A DNA stretch of 64,000 nt from Parapristionchus giblindavisi (Eukaryota > Nematoda > Chromadorea > Rhabditida > Diplogasteridae): positions 806,048 through 870,047 of the forward strand of contig CALSFV010000240.1 in assembly GCA_943737045.1 (NCBI GenBank), read 5' to 3'. The notes under the pieces are model-generated. The model did not search any database. It was not told the origin of the DNA and was given only the letters and a program-made list of their open reading frames with translations. A program made the translations under genes and the position numbers. Shown piece by piece: positions 23,987 through 36,262 of this stretch (position 1 is the first letter of the stretch; each line of letters starts with the position of its first letter).

Positions 23987-24280
23987 TTTCGGTATTTTTT
24001 GCTCGCGGGGCACACCGTTGAGAGGCCAAATCTCGCGGGGCACACCGTGAGGTGCACCACGGTGTGGAAGTGACGGCGTGCCTCGCGGGGTGGACATCAA
24101 ATCTCGCGGGGCACACCGCCCCTCCTGCCCCGCGAGGCACGCCGTCGTCCACCTCGCTGGGCTCCCCGTCTTGAGGCTGCAGCTCGCGAGGTACCCTGTC
24201 TAAGTGTTCTACCCCGCGGTGTACCTCGCGACGTACATTACGGGATTGAACGGTGTGCTCCGCGAGTAAAAAATACCGGA
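23987..24280. mobile_element. GC-rich foldback with ctcgcggggcacacc repeats
   Basis: Ends cggtattttttgctcgcggg and its inverse (24248-24280) bracket about ten degenerate copies of ctcgcggggcacaccg in both orientations. The matching core of P3 lacks it. The long minus-strand frame across it (24425-23964) is an artefact of high GC. The class is unknown. Confidence 0.65.
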
Positions 24281-24284
24281 GAGT

Positions 24285-24490
24285 GTGCAAAATTCGACAT
24301 GGATCGACGGGATCATCACTGGAGATGAGAGGTGGATATTTTACCACAACGTAGTCCTCCAGTCTCAGTTGGTCGATGGAGATGAGGTCTACTAAAATTT
24401 GGTTTCTCCGCAGGCAGCTTTCCAATGCATCATATTTTTACTTCACTTACTTTGGTTTAGTTCTGATTTCTTTGAGACCCGAAGCAAACG
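24285..24490 (+). pseudogene. mariner transposase remnant in the core of P2
   Basis: The plus strand reads WIDGIITGDERWIFYHN, matching the conserved mariner block around the first catalytic aspartate (usual form ..IVTGDEKW..Y.N). Downstream, LHLLWFSSDFFET-like residues hold the place of the usual WWD..G..YYELL block but are badly decayed, with a stop between. A related minus-strand piece occurs at 58935-59040 in the core of P3. Only a fragment remains; inactive. Confidence 0.6.
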
Positions 24491-24499
24491 TTCTGCGTA

Positions 24500-25450
24500 T
24501 GTATTTGATATTTGATATTTGTTCTTTGAACTTTGATCTTTGATATTTGTACCAAAGTTTTTCAAACAATGTGCAAAATTCGACATTTCAAGTTTTTAAT
24601 TGTGAGATTTGTCTTATTTTAACGGAAAATAACAAGTGAAATTTAACAACTAAGAAAACTGTCGAAAACCGTTATTTTGTTTAATCATATCCAATGTTTA
24701 CTTGTATTTGGTTTACTTGTATATCACAATATCGATTGCATCAATAGTGTGGATAATACGTGCCTCTATGTCTCTAGAAATGACTATAGTATACATTCCA
24801 AGATAGGAAGTGGTTCCCTCTCAGTTCTAGATCAGTGATAGAGTGGCCAGATGATCAGACGAGATCGATGGGCAGAGACGCAGAGAGTCATCGCGCACGC
24901 ATATATACGAAACCAAAGATTAATATTCCCTGCCGACCAGAAATGTATTCACTTGATAAAGCTTGATCATATTTGATGATCATATTTTCAGGGGTGTCGG
25001 ATATTTCGATTTTCTCAGGAATGAATTTGGCCGAACCGGCAGCATAGCGGATTCTACTATGTTGTTCATGCACGTTTAAAAAACAAGTTTCAGAAAAAGG
25101 GTACAACGCGAGAAGCAAGTTTTAACTGATGTTAAAACAATCGTCTTTTTCAAAGTTCTTTGCGATAGGAAATCACGTATTCTTCAAAATTTCTACACTT
25201 TCTCTTAAACAAACTCTTTGTTTTATTATTTTTTATAGCTGTTTCGTACAATTTGAGCAAAGGTTATATAAATTTGAATGATTGATGATAGATAGAAAGA
25301 TAGCATTTGATGAAACATTTTAAATGATTATGCTATAAAAGAAAGTCACACTTAAAGATGAAAGAATTGATTGATGAGAAAGAACATTCATCTACAATAG
25401 CCTTATCAAGCCACCGTAATTGTTCTTTTTTTCTTACATACTACCTCCGC
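24500..25450. repeat. Inner right side of palindrome P2
   Basis: No gene is seen. It repeats modules of the P3 core: 24570-24760 matches 59150-59320, and 24880-25440 is the inverse of the 3' part of R and of 3310-3760. Motifs such as tttgatctttgatatttg are repeated several times between 24500 and 24560. Confidence 0.6.
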
Positions 25451-27345
25451 CCCTTAACGAATAAATATAGAAATTCATTGAATGTTCGTTGAGTAAAAAT
25501 ATACACCGAGAAATTTTAATTAGTTTTGTTTTGCAAAAAGGTTAGTTCACGATTCATCATTATTCTAATTGTAAGGAGCTTGAAAGGAGCTCACTAATTT
25601 TAAACATAGAAAAGTAAAGGAAAAAACTGACAAAAATATTTGGAACTCTTCGGGGAATCGAACTTTCTTGCCGACCAACCGATCGGATTGATAGTTCGAC
25701 CTGTTATCCACTAGACCATGGGTCCCTTATTATAGATATGTCAAACAATCTACATATACTCGGACAATCCCTTGCTTATATACCGATACATGGCTCCGCC
25801 CCTTTCTGGTTAACCCGTATAATATAGCGATTCTGGTTCCGCCCATTTAACTTCGCGGGGATGGACACCGACTCAAACATTTACACACCCGAACGTCTTT
25901 ATTCATTCGCGAAAGAAGTCCTGTCCACCAGACACAGACGTAATCCGACGAGTGGATCTTCCATCCCGAGGAAGACATCTCATGACGCCTTCATGACGTC
26001 TCTTCGAGGTGTGCGACATCAGCCTTGAGCGGAATCCAACCTGTACAACGAGGGATTACGAGAGAATCCGTTGATGACCTGCTGAACAACAATATGAGAG
26101 GAGAAACGTGTTCTAACTAATGTTAAGTTCAAAAGTGACAAAAGAAACCAAACAGGGCTAGATAGTTCACAATGTATGAAGTCCTCATTCATTTTTTTCA
26201 CTTTTGAACCGTGAACGATACATTTAAAAGTAGTTTCATCACCTCTATGGTAGACGTCGTCGTTGATCCTCAGATAGACGAATAGATGTCCGTCGAGTCT
26301 AGGAGTCGTGAAATCGTCACCGAGTCGTCGACTCCATCCACGAGGAAGATAACGATTGAACATCTAAGACGGACGACGAAATACAGCAGACGTTGCACAT
26401 CTGAACATAATAATTATAAATGAAGAAACAAATAATAAAATTATGCACATTGAAATACATTCAAATCGATTAAAGATTAGATATAAGCAATCAATATGTG
26501 ATCAAATACATTTAGAAAACCTCCTAACCTCGCCGGTAGGTGGAGTTAGCCGTGGGAGGTCTCCCTGACGAAGTCTGTGACGTCATCAGCAAAGATTTCT
26601 GAAGATGATTAGACCATGTGAAAGATAACTCAGAGGGCACGCAACGAAAAAAAAGCTCAAAGATCAACTTGAAAATTGGGAGATAATATAATAGAGAAGT
26701 GTGGGAGCGAAAGACATACGACCGAAAACTGCAAATGAATTGAACGAGAATAAGTACACGTAGTATATGATAATTGGTAGATTAGTGCAAATTAGAGTAG
26801 AATAGATGAAGGATTAGACAACAATAGCGGTGCAAATGAGCTAAGAATGAACGATTCACGAAACCATTGATTGAAAGTCAGTAGATGAGTTGGAGAGAAG
26901 GAGAAGACAGAGGGTGAGAGAGGGAGAGATTAACTAATTTGAAACAAAACAAACACGAATAAGAAAGGAACGCGGATAAAGATTATGTGATATCATCACT
27001 AAAAGTAGTTGGAGAGAGGGAGAGGATGATCTAAAGAGAGGTAGAACCAATGAGAGGGTGAGAGGGAGAGAGATTCGGAAATATGCAGAGGGAGAGATTA
27101 ACTATTAAAAAAACAAGAATTAAGTATCTTGGGACGTGATAGCGAAAGATTGTGGCGGGAAATGACCAGTAAGGAAGAGAGTCAATGATGATAAACACTA
27201 TCGATGGTAGATCATTCACACTCTCCATCTCTTCGTTCTCTGTACTCTCTTCCTAATGCGTACTCTCTTGCACTGTCTGCATGTCTTTTGTCTCTCTTAT
27301 GTCTCCCCACTATGATCAAAGAACCATCACACAATTGGGTTGCTA
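25451..27345 (-). repeat. Repeat R, copy IV (minus)
   Basis: Right arm of palindrome P2. On the minus strand it contains the (CT)n side (27110-26880, reduced), exon-like pieces near 26590 and 26395, a frame with MFNRYLPRGWSRRL and ETTFKCIVHGSK (26363-26200), and the tRNA-like end at 25726. Confidence 0.75.
25648..25726 (-). repeat. tRNA-like sequence in repeat R copy IV
   Basis: Minus-strand ATGGTCTAGTGGATAACAGG and AGTTCGATTCC boxes, identical in arrangement to copy I. The stems do not close into a normal cloverleaf. Confidence 0.55.
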
Positions 27346-28117
27346 TAGGTATAGATGTAGCGGCCGAAATACCATAGGGCACATTGCTAGTTAACGTATT
27401 TAATCAAAAAACAATATTTAAAGTGCATGCCTACTTATTCTTGTACATCTAGTAATAGTATAAATTTAATATCTCTTGGAAGAAAGATAACAATTCATGA
27501 ATACAAAGACAAAGAGACGAATACAGAGTACGTCATTCTCTATTAAAGTTGGCTAAATTTTTATTTATGTATTTTTGTTACTTCGTTGTCAGATAAAATA
27601 CTCGATAATATCCAAAGAAACAAGAAAGGTAGCTTTTAACGATGGGAAGATGATGGAGCGGAAGGGAATGTATAATAGTATTCACCCGGATTCAGTCCAA
27701 TGCTATTTCCACTGATGAAAAATGTTCACTCATTGCATAAGCAATATTTATGTTTTTTTTCTGATTTGAAAAAAAGTTCGAAATTTCTGTAGATAGCATA
27801 TCGAGTTCAGTGCATAATTAGTTCTTCTTGTAGGATATGTTTAACGCAAGAATTGGTAAAATAGTGAAGCAACGATGAAATTACCTTTTTGAGAATCATG
27901 GCAACACTATTTCAATGAAAAAACTATCTTGGAGAATCAATTTTTGGACAAATTGTCGGTAATACGAATTTCGTTTCAATACTGCTGCGAAATTTTTGTA
28001 ATGAAGAAAATAAATAAGTTGAATAAATTCACATATTTTCCGCCATGGGATGTCATATCGTTCATAATTTGTGTATGGATTGACACAGATTAAGGAATAA
28101 ATTGGGGAGAGAATATA

Positions 28118-28140
28118 CGAGAGAGAGAGAGAGAGGGAGA

Positions 28141-28193
<53 letters not shown>
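28118..28193. repeat. (GA)n microsatellite, block 2 copy
   Basis: Expanded GA run with two gagggag interruptions; the counterpart of 9429-9474. Confidence 0.95.
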
Positions 28194-28197
<4 letters not shown>

Positions 28198-28223
28198 TAT
28201 TATCTATCTTTCAGAAAAAATCT

Positions 28224-28392
28224 CTCCGTTGATCATGTTTGGGAGCTGCGTCATTCTTCTACTTCCACACATGCGAAGAGTGATAAGGGGAATTGGACCT
28301 ATCGCGAAAATCAGTCTGCTATTAGGTTGTGCAGTGGTGAAGATCGAATTATTCAGAAAACAGAAAACTCCTTAGCTTACGCTCTTTCGTAA
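28224..28392 (+). other. Possible orphan coding exon
   Basis: After a good acceptor (tatctttcag) an open stretch encodes 55 residues with balanced, non-repetitive composition, including VDHVWELRHSSTST and ENQSAIRLCSGEDR, and ends in TAA. It lies in the part of the block 2 leader that has no counterpart in block 1. I do not recognise it and see no upstream exon. It may be the last exon of a captured gene fragment, or chance. Confidence 0.25.
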
Positions 28393-30599
28393 TTGTTGTT
28401 TCTTGATAAGTGTTGTTTCATGTCCGTTTCATCTGCTTGATTGATCAAAGTGATATGGACTATTATTCGTATATGTATAATTATTTTGTTCCATCATCAT
28501 CATTCGCTTCATTACCGTCTTTGTAGGAATTTCTTTTTATTTGTAATTTTCATCTTTGCTACCCAAGTCGTAGCATCGTATTTATGCGTACTCCACTACC
28601 TATCAAATATTTTATCAGAAATTATACTTTACTTTCGCACCGCATAAAAATGCTCTATAATATCCATTCAAACAATTGAAAGGAGTTGGAATGAAGGGAA
28701 TACGATTTATTCGAAAGAGAATATTATAATTGTATGTATTTAGTCAAATGCCATTTCCACTGATCACTCTTGCCACGCTTTTTTTTGCAATACTTTGTAT
28801 ATTTCTGATTTGAAAAAGTTTGAAATTTCTGCTGTTGCCATAATTTATTCCACAATTTGCGCGTCATATTTTCATGCTTTGTTTTGTTTCAATGAACTTA
28901 TTGTTAGATGAAAAGTAATTTGATATTTCGTGATAACAAATATTATTATTAACAATGTATTTTTTCGATTCATTTCATTATCCATTCTTATAATAGATTA
29001 GTGTAAGATTCTCGGCAACTACGTTCTGTTCAAAAGTCAAAAAAACGAAAATAATTGTCTTCGTTTTGCACACTCTCTTGCGTTTTTTTTTTCTTTTCGA
29101 GCCCTTTGACCATCGCCTTGATTCCGTGGTCGATTCTCTGGAAGATCTTTCTATGTATTACCAGCGTTGAAATTTCAAAGATTGTTAAACAATGGAGGAT
29201 CGATATTCGTGAGGTTTGTGAATTCATGCATGATTGTCCCTCTCTCTCATTTGCTATGATAAAAATAAATAAATAATAAGAATAAGAATAGTTGGATAAT
29301 TCATGGAAAGATTTAAAGTTCTTCAGTAGATCGGATTTTCACGAAAAATGTCGAATAATTTTTGTGTGAAAATGTTGAAATCATCAGTAGCCTGCAATGA
29401 CAGCAAAAATACTGCATATATGCATATTCAAATTAAAATATAGCCCTGAAAACATATTAATGTATTTTTTCAAATTCAATCAATAAAATGTTCAATTATC
29501 GTGAAATGAGTGAAATTATTGTGTGAAATTACTGTAAGTGGAAAAGTCAAATGATTTAATGCAGCCTGTTCTGGTTTTGGTTTTGTGTATCGTTTACTCT
29601 ATTTTTATCCTTTGTAATTAACAATTTCTGTATCGATTCTCATCTAAATGTTTACGTGAGACTGTGCTCATATGAGTTGTCTACCATATTCCCCGCATAT
29701 TGCGATTATTGCTCTTCGAACTTCGCGTGAAATATCATATGAAATACTTGTTTCCCTCAATTTACTTACTGCTTCTTCTTCCTATATCTCCCTTTTCCAT
29801 GCCTATTCCTTATTATTGTCATTGCCTATTCATTCAAAGGGGGGCGTGATGTCTTTATACGAACAAGAGCCTGTTTTCTTTATTCCTTTCTGATTTCGCA
29901 AACAATCTTCTTGACTGATTTTGTTACTTGATTATTGTGATGCATCGTGCTGTCAACTGTCACTGGAAGTATAGTTGGCAGCACTCTCATAGTGTGTTCT
30001 TGGCACCATGCCAAGAGAACGTCTCATAGTCTCTCGTAGCGCACATTGAAGACTTAACCGTATAGGACGGACAAACCAAATGACCGCGGGTAATTTCAGT
30101 AGATCGGAAAATGTAACACTATCGGAACAAAAAATTTGTTGTTGTGAAATTTTATCGACCGCCATTTTGCGGATTATGTGTTATTTCTTGTTTTGTAGAC
30201 TCTTTTTTCGATGTTTCTGTAAGGGAATGTATGAAACTGCTACGGTTAATTGATTTTGTAGCGAAAGGGATCTTGTATAAGCAATTAGTATTTTTGTGTA
30301 TGATGTACTATCTTGTTGTCAGATTTATACGTGTCTGTATCCGGCGTACGGCCAAATTGCGCCCATTTTGCGGAATACGTCTTGTCTCCTGCATGTGAAT
30401 CGATAGAATCATACATTTTCATACCCTCAAAATATGAGGATTGACCCAGCATATACGGTTCATATTCAGGATCGACCCATGATATTACGCTCATTTTACG
30501 CTAAAAGCTACAATTTAAGCGAAGAAGGTATTTTGAGATTCATTTAGGTAAATTGACCCGTCATATTTTGAAAATCGACCCGCTATACTCTGGTGTTGA

Positions 30600-30850
30600 A
30601 ATCCTTGCATGCTCACGAATACAAGTATAATCATGCATTATTCGACATTCCATGCATGATCATGCATGGAATATCCGTGGTTCGTGATCATGCATGGATC
30701 TTCCGTAATCATGCACGAATTTTCCGTGATCATGCAATGACAAAATCCATGCATGATCACAAATAATCCATGCATGATTCGAGTATATTCCATGCATGAT
30801 CATGCCAATAATTGCACGAATTTTACTTGGATCATGCAAGGATTCAAACA
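30600..30850. repeat. Cluster of catgcatg palindromes
   Basis: About ten degenerate copies of gatcatgcatgg-type self-complementary words occur in both orientations inside the Mutator-like element. Each can form a small hairpin. Confidence 0.8.
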
Positions 30851-30888
30851 CCTGAGTATATATAAATTATGTGAGGTCGCCGAAAATG

Positions 30889-31340
30889 TATGGATAGAAT
30901 ATTTAAATGGATCAATAGAGTAGTGCGGACTCTAAGCCTAAGCTTTCCTTAACTAAGGAACTCTGCTGAGTGTGAATACTAACTGAATCGATAGAATATT
31001 TAAATGGATCAATAGAGTAGTGCGGACTCTAAGCCTAAGCTTTCCTTAACTAAGGAACTCTGCTGAGTGTGAATACTAACTGAATCGATAGAATATTTAA
31101 ATGGATCAATAGAGTAGTGCGGACTCTAAGCCTAAGCTTTCCTTAACTAAGGAACTCTGCTGAGTGTGAATACTAACTGAATCGATAGAATATTTAAATG
31201 GATCAATAGAGTAGTGCGGACTCTAAGCCTAAGCATTCCTTAACTAAGGAACTCTGCTGAGTGTGAATAGTAACCGAATCGACAGAATATTTAAATGGAT
31301 CAATAGAGTAGTGCGGATAGTACGCCTAGGCTTATACGTT
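30889..31340. repeat. 97-bp tandem repeat, about 4.5 copies
   Basis: Period 97 bp: the marker atttaaatgg begins at 30901, 30998, 31095, 31192 and 31289. The first three units are almost identical and the last diverges after gtgcgga. Each unit has its own hairpin (tccttaactaagga). Confidence 0.9.
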
Positions 31341-31735
31341 AAACAAATGAACTCGATTGATTGATAAGAGTATAAAGCGATATTTTTTTCTGTTTGAAAA
31401 CAAAACAAGAAATAAGACATATTCCGCACAATGGCGGTCGATAAAATTTCGCAACAACACAATTTTTTGTTCCGATAGTATTAAATTTTCCGATCTACTG
31501 AAATTACCCGCGGTCATTTGGTTCGTCCGTCCTATAAGCTACAGGACGGACGAACCAAACGACCGCGGTCATTTGGTTTGTCCGTCCTATACGGATCACG
31601 ACATTGAAGACGTCATTCATTATTGAAGTGACCGAAGAAGCCTGAGAAGTGTTAGTTTCTTTATTGATTGTTGTATTCATTCGTTGACAACATAATAATG
31701 TGCGAAGAACTTTATGAATACCATTTTATAGTCAG

Positions 31736-32864
31736 GTGCAAGTTGAAGACTAGATGTGACACGATCACAATGAAGTGCTTTCCATTCTGTGTAGAGGGAA
31801 AGAGGGAGGAATATGCAAAGAAAGGAGAAAGGGATCCTGAAGTATTATTTTGTTGCAATCATGAGTAAGTTTACACTACAAACATTATTTCATGTATCTC
31901 TTACCTTGCAATACTAATGAAAGTACCTTTAGTATTATTCAATATTTTCGAATTTTGCATTATTGATTCACAGTATGTTGTTATATTGTGTAATGCAAGG
32001 TTGCTTTAACTGAAGTTTTAGATCATTGACTATGGGAGCATACATGGGCGGGGTACCTGGAGCTCGATTCTACAGGGGGTATTCGAACGAAAAAAAGGTT
32101 AATTTTACAGGGGCTTTCACCATTTTTTTTTCAAAAATTTAACATAAATATCATTGTTTACAGGGGATATTCCACAAATTTTCGAACAATCCTAATCTTA
32201 CAGGGGCACCCCCATGTTGGCGCCCATGTATGTATGGGAGTTTCACTGAAAAGATGGTTATTATTATAGTTAAGAACAACAACTATCGTGCTATGATTAC
32301 AGTTCGTATTCAACTATACCGACGTTCATGTAATCGGATGAGATTACTGTATCATGGGATGAAAATCAATCGATAACGAAGAAGATTGAAGAATATTTAG
32401 AATATTTATTCCTTCAGTGCTGGGTTGGTTTATTGATTAAACTTTGAATTTGAACAAATGATAATCTTTCTAGTGAATTGTCTATGGTGGTGTTTGTACA
32501 GAACACTGGTTTAACTGCAAACTATAGAAGATTACGGTAAGTAGTTCTTCATAAATCGATGTTTGATTTTTCGAGGCTTCATGGCCATAAGTTCTAGTAT
32601 TGAGAATTCCAAGATGCTAAAAATACGGTATACTGATTTAGTTTCAAGTGATTGGTTTCAGTTTCCATTGATCAATATTGGATATGAAGATATGGTATAT
32701 TTTCTTCGTGTTATTTATCAAGAAATAATGGAGGTATGATGATTTTCAGTTGATCAATCAATACTTTCATATCAATCAATACTTCTTAGATAACAGTGGA
32801 TACTGTAGAATGTCTTCTTGGTCTTGCTGATAGATGGATTGTATGTGATTTAATGAGAGGATGA
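31736..32864 (+). pseudogene. BTB-family relic, copy 3
   Basis: Near-identical to copy 1. Exon 2-like 31736-31864 ends GA|GTAAGT, exon 8-like 32662-32733 (GYEDMVYFLRVIYQEIME) and exon 9-like 32790-32864 (ITVDTVECLLGLADRW, then TGA). It lacks the TTA foldback of copy 1 but keeps the 194-bp MITE. One base fewer near 32628 creates aaaatacg|gtatac, a donor-like site that other copies lack. No credible exon 1. Confidence 0.6.
32039..32232. mobile_element. 194-bp MITE with 8-bp target duplication (block 2 copy)
   Basis: Same element as 11480-11673, with TATGGGAG at 32031-32038 and 32233-32240. Shared by descent through the block duplication. Confidence 0.75.
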
Positions 32865-33413
32865 GATCGATATCTATAGGTTAGAATGTCGATTGATTAT
32901 TGATTGATTATATTGATTAACCTCAGATGTGATTTTGTGATTTCTTATGTCAATTACCTCTATCTGTCGTGTCTCTTTTATCTTTTTTTTTCTAGGAGAA
33001 GCTCCAAAGAAACTGCACTATCTGACGAATTTCAAGTTTTTGTGATTATTGATTGATAGATACTACAGTATCTTACTGAAGAAGTGAAGAATTTGTTTAT
33101 CGATTAGAGAAAATCGATGAATGGAGAACAATTTTGGCTAATCGATGTTCAATTTTACCCTGTTTGGTTTCACTTTCTTTTAATAATTGTTGTACTTCGA
33201 TATTGTCGATTACATTTTTGTAACTGACCTTTGGTTTGATTCCAATGGTTTATCCATTTTTAGTTTGTTTGTGAACTGTTCCTCTTTATTATTCTTGAAT
33301 AAATATCGCTGACTTTATTATCTTAAAAATCACGCTTACTGAATATCGTTTGTTCGATTTGAATATCACTAATTTTTATATTTCAAATTAAATCTTCATT
33401 TACTCTTAAAGAA
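32865..33413. other. Intergenic, relic copy 3 to gene A'
   Basis: Duplicate of 12307-12855; AT-rich, with no coding sequence seen. Confidence 0.5.
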
Positions 33414-35828
33414 ATGTCATCGAGCGAACTGGCCAAAAATGATGATCGATTCACTGACAATCATGTTTTTGAATTCATCAATTCTGAATCAATTCGACTC
33501 GAGTTGAGGGAATATGATGTGAATCGACAACGTCATTGGATCAATTGGTAATGCTCTGCTACTATACGTTATTAGAAGTTAGAAAAATGCATTTTTTTCT
33601 GTGAAACTAGATGAAACAAATCGATAAAATGCAAAATATTATAGGTGCTTACGCAACAAAGATGGATTTGTCGATGTTCCATTCACGTTTAACATTGAAG
33701 TATTTTTGGAGAAAGTCCCACCCTACGACGTATTTGCTGTTCTTTCGCTTCTTGATGGGTAATTTAATTCATTCTTTCATTATACACTTTATTCGGAACT
33801 TCTTTGATTTCTCTCCCACAATAAAAACGTCTCTGGAAGATCATTGTTACCTTTCTCATTCTGGTTTACTTCTGACCACGGATTAAAAATTTCTTTTATC
33901 TTCAGAAACTGCGAAGATGTTCCATTCTTCGACTGTTTGTTCGATGTGAACTTACAATTGATGAAGACTAATGAAGACAAGTATGTGATATATTTATAAA
34001 TGAATAATGCATTTTATTGTATCTAGTCGTTAAGATTACTTGAGAAAGTATCGAAAGTTGAATATTGATAATTGTAGGTCGGAAGAATCTTTAATCAATG
34101 AGTTATTGGCTAAAGATGTTCATTTCTATGATGGACACATCTCCCCTGTCAAGCTGTTGATTGGGTATGTTTATTCGCTTTTTATGCTCAAAAAACTACT
34201 CCGGTTTTGTAGGGTAAGATTATAGTAAGTAGCGCGCTAAAAGTAACTTACCTTTTACTTACTTTTTTGTTACCGTTTAGCTATTTCGTCTATTTATAGC
34301 GTAAAAGTAAGTAAACAGTAAGTTACTTTTTGCACGCTACTTACTGTAATATTACCCTGCAAAACCAGAGTAGGAAAAGGTGAAGCTTTATTTTTTTTCT
34401 TTAGGTGATTGAAAAAAGAGATAAATATAATCAATATGATAGGTTTAATATTTCGGCCACCATTCGATTTTATCTCGATCGTTATGTGACACGAGTGTTA
34501 TCTGTTATGTACACAGCAAGACTGACATGTTAAAACAAACATTTCAAAAACAAAATAATGAAACATAAATTAGACAGGCACAAACTTCATTCGGAGGGGA
34601 TATTTTGTTATTTGATCCGATCAATACGCTTGACACTTCTGATGCAGTCAATGCTATTGTTACTGTAACGGTAGATTATCTTATTATTTCTTTATTTAAA
34701 TTTTATATATTTTAGATAAAAGAGAAGAGAGGTGTGGTACCTTATCTTCTAAGCTCGTTCTCTTCTCCATCAAAATTAACTGATCTTAAGATTACTGTAG
34801 GAGATACCGTATTCTACGTGAATAAGTCAGTTTGAAATGTTATATTTTGGACAAGAATGGGCATAATTTTGTAGATCGATAATCGCAATTAGCTCTCCTG
34901 TTTTGTCTTCATTGATTTATCCGGATTCATTAGAAATTGTGAACGAGGTTAAATACAATTGTTAAAAAAGGTTTTTCACACTATCAGATTTTTATTTAGC
35001 TTTTCCTCGAGGATGCTTCCCCTCGTGAATTCGAATTATTACTCAAATGCATATATCCTGAGAATGCTGAGGTTATTAATTTTTAAAAAATTTGATTGAT
35101 GTGCCTTCTAAATTTCAGATCAAGGAAAATGAAGCTTTATCTATTTTAAACTTGGCTTGCAAGTTCAAAATCGATAATGTTATGTGGAAATGTGTTGAAA
35201 CCTTGAAGGTAATTATTGATCATTTTTTGTGTGTTATAGTAAATTTAAGCGATTTTTGTTATGCTTTTATACAATATTTGAAAGTGTAACAGAGTAGGGT
35301 GAAGCAGTCCAATGTAATACTGGAACGCTTATCCAAACTTTTTACCACTTATGTTTAAACCTCAAATCTACCCATTATAATTCACCCTATTTATCTATCA
35401 CTTGCTGTCACATTTATTTAATGTAAGATGAATTAAATTAAATTAAATTAGACTATGATCAATTTAGGATTATCGTCTGTATTATAATGATCGAGAGAAA
35501 TATATCATATCCATATTGAATTTTTATGATCGTTATGATCTTTCTCCCCTGTTCGATAAAGTATTTAATTATATCAAATACAAACCATCGTGCGGTGTTT
35601 CTGACATATTATTGGTAAGTATTGCGTTAAAGATTGTGTTAAACAATTTGAATTTGCATTTTAAAATTTAAAAAAAATCTGTCAAAAGTCTCTCAATATA
35701 TAATAAGTCAATAGTCAGTATATTCAGTAACTCATTTTCTTCAGAATGTTTCTCCTCGTGTTAAAGGTGCATTGGAAATGCTACTGGAAGAGATGCATGA
35801 ACTTTATTATGATTCCGACTATCGATAG
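33414..35828 (+). CDS. BTB/POZ-domain protein A' (360 aa, 11 exons)
   Basis: Recent duplicate of gene A. Exons: 33414-33547, 33645-33758, 33906-33980, 34078-34164, 34574-34670, 34716-34825, 34875-34947, 35000-35071, 35119-35208, 35468-35614, 35745-35828 (1083 nt, open). Among the few codon changes against A are Asp to Asn near residue 9 and Ser to Leu in exon 4 (LINELLAKDV). The BTB domain is again about 192-284. Intron 4 keeps the 172-bp MITE (34199-34370) but lacks the 162-bp element of A. The poly-A run in intron 10 of A is replaced here by a normal AT-rich stretch. Presumed function as for A. Confidence 0.85.
34199..34370. mobile_element. 172-bp TA-flanked MITE in intron 4 of gene A'
   Basis: Same insertion as 13641-13812, inherited through the block duplication. 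Confidence 0.75.
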
Positions 35829-36262
35829 TTCGGATTACGATAGTTCCGATAATTATTAGATTTTCCTTTGAAAACCTTTTTTATTCTTGTATTATAATTG
35901 TTGTTTAGCTTCTCCATGATTAAAAGAAGCTGTTTGTTCATTATTTGTTCTTTGACCTGTTGTTTAGGTCTTTTTGTGATTAGCAATTGTGATTTTGTTA
36001 TTTGTGATTTTGTGATTTTCTTTTTGTGATTTTGTGATTTGTGATGTGATTTTAAGTTTCTTATTTAATCGTCCACAAATTTTTGATTCTTACCAATCTT
36101 TTTTCATATTTAATGGATGTTGTGTAAATTGTGTTATTTTTTGCTATACTAATAAATTTCTTTGACTTATTATCAGTATAATCAATAATGAAGATCATTG
36201 TTGAGTCCGATTCGTATATCTCAGTTTTTGTAAACGTTTCCTTATTCTCTATTTTCTCAGAA
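35829..36262. other. Intergenic, gene A' to relic copy 4
   Basis: Duplicate of 15442-15875, with gtgattttgt repeats and aataaa. No gene is seen. Confidence 0.5.

Larger units (their letters stand above)
27350..30042. repeat. Leader of gene block 2 (duplicate of 8.34-10.60 kb)
   Basis: Near-identical to the block 1 leader. It lacks the TTAA element (empty site near 27545) and has its own ~800-bp stretch at about 28194-28990. The block ends at acattgaagac, where a Mutator-like element is inserted. Confidence 0.75.
30054..31600. mobile_element. Mutator-like non-autonomous element, 1547 bp
   Basis: Flanked by the 11-bp direct repeat ACATTGAAGAC (30043-30053, 31601-31611); block 1 (10643-10653) has one copy and no insert. 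Its inverted arms (about 30061-30205 and 31395-31540) start CCGTATAGGACGGACAAACC. Long terminal inverted repeats with a 9-11 bp target duplication are typical of Mutator-like elements. The right end contains an extra inverted repeat of the terminus. No transposase is seen; the interior is simple repeats. Confidence 0.75.

Noticed and set aside
23964..24425. 153-codon minus-strand frame
   Set aside because: It spans a GC-rich hairpin of ctcgcggggcacacc repeats; its right part is antisense to a mariner remnant.
30600..31340. CRISPR-like array
   Set aside because: The 97-bp units are continuous tandem repeats without unique spacers, inside a eukaryotic transposon.
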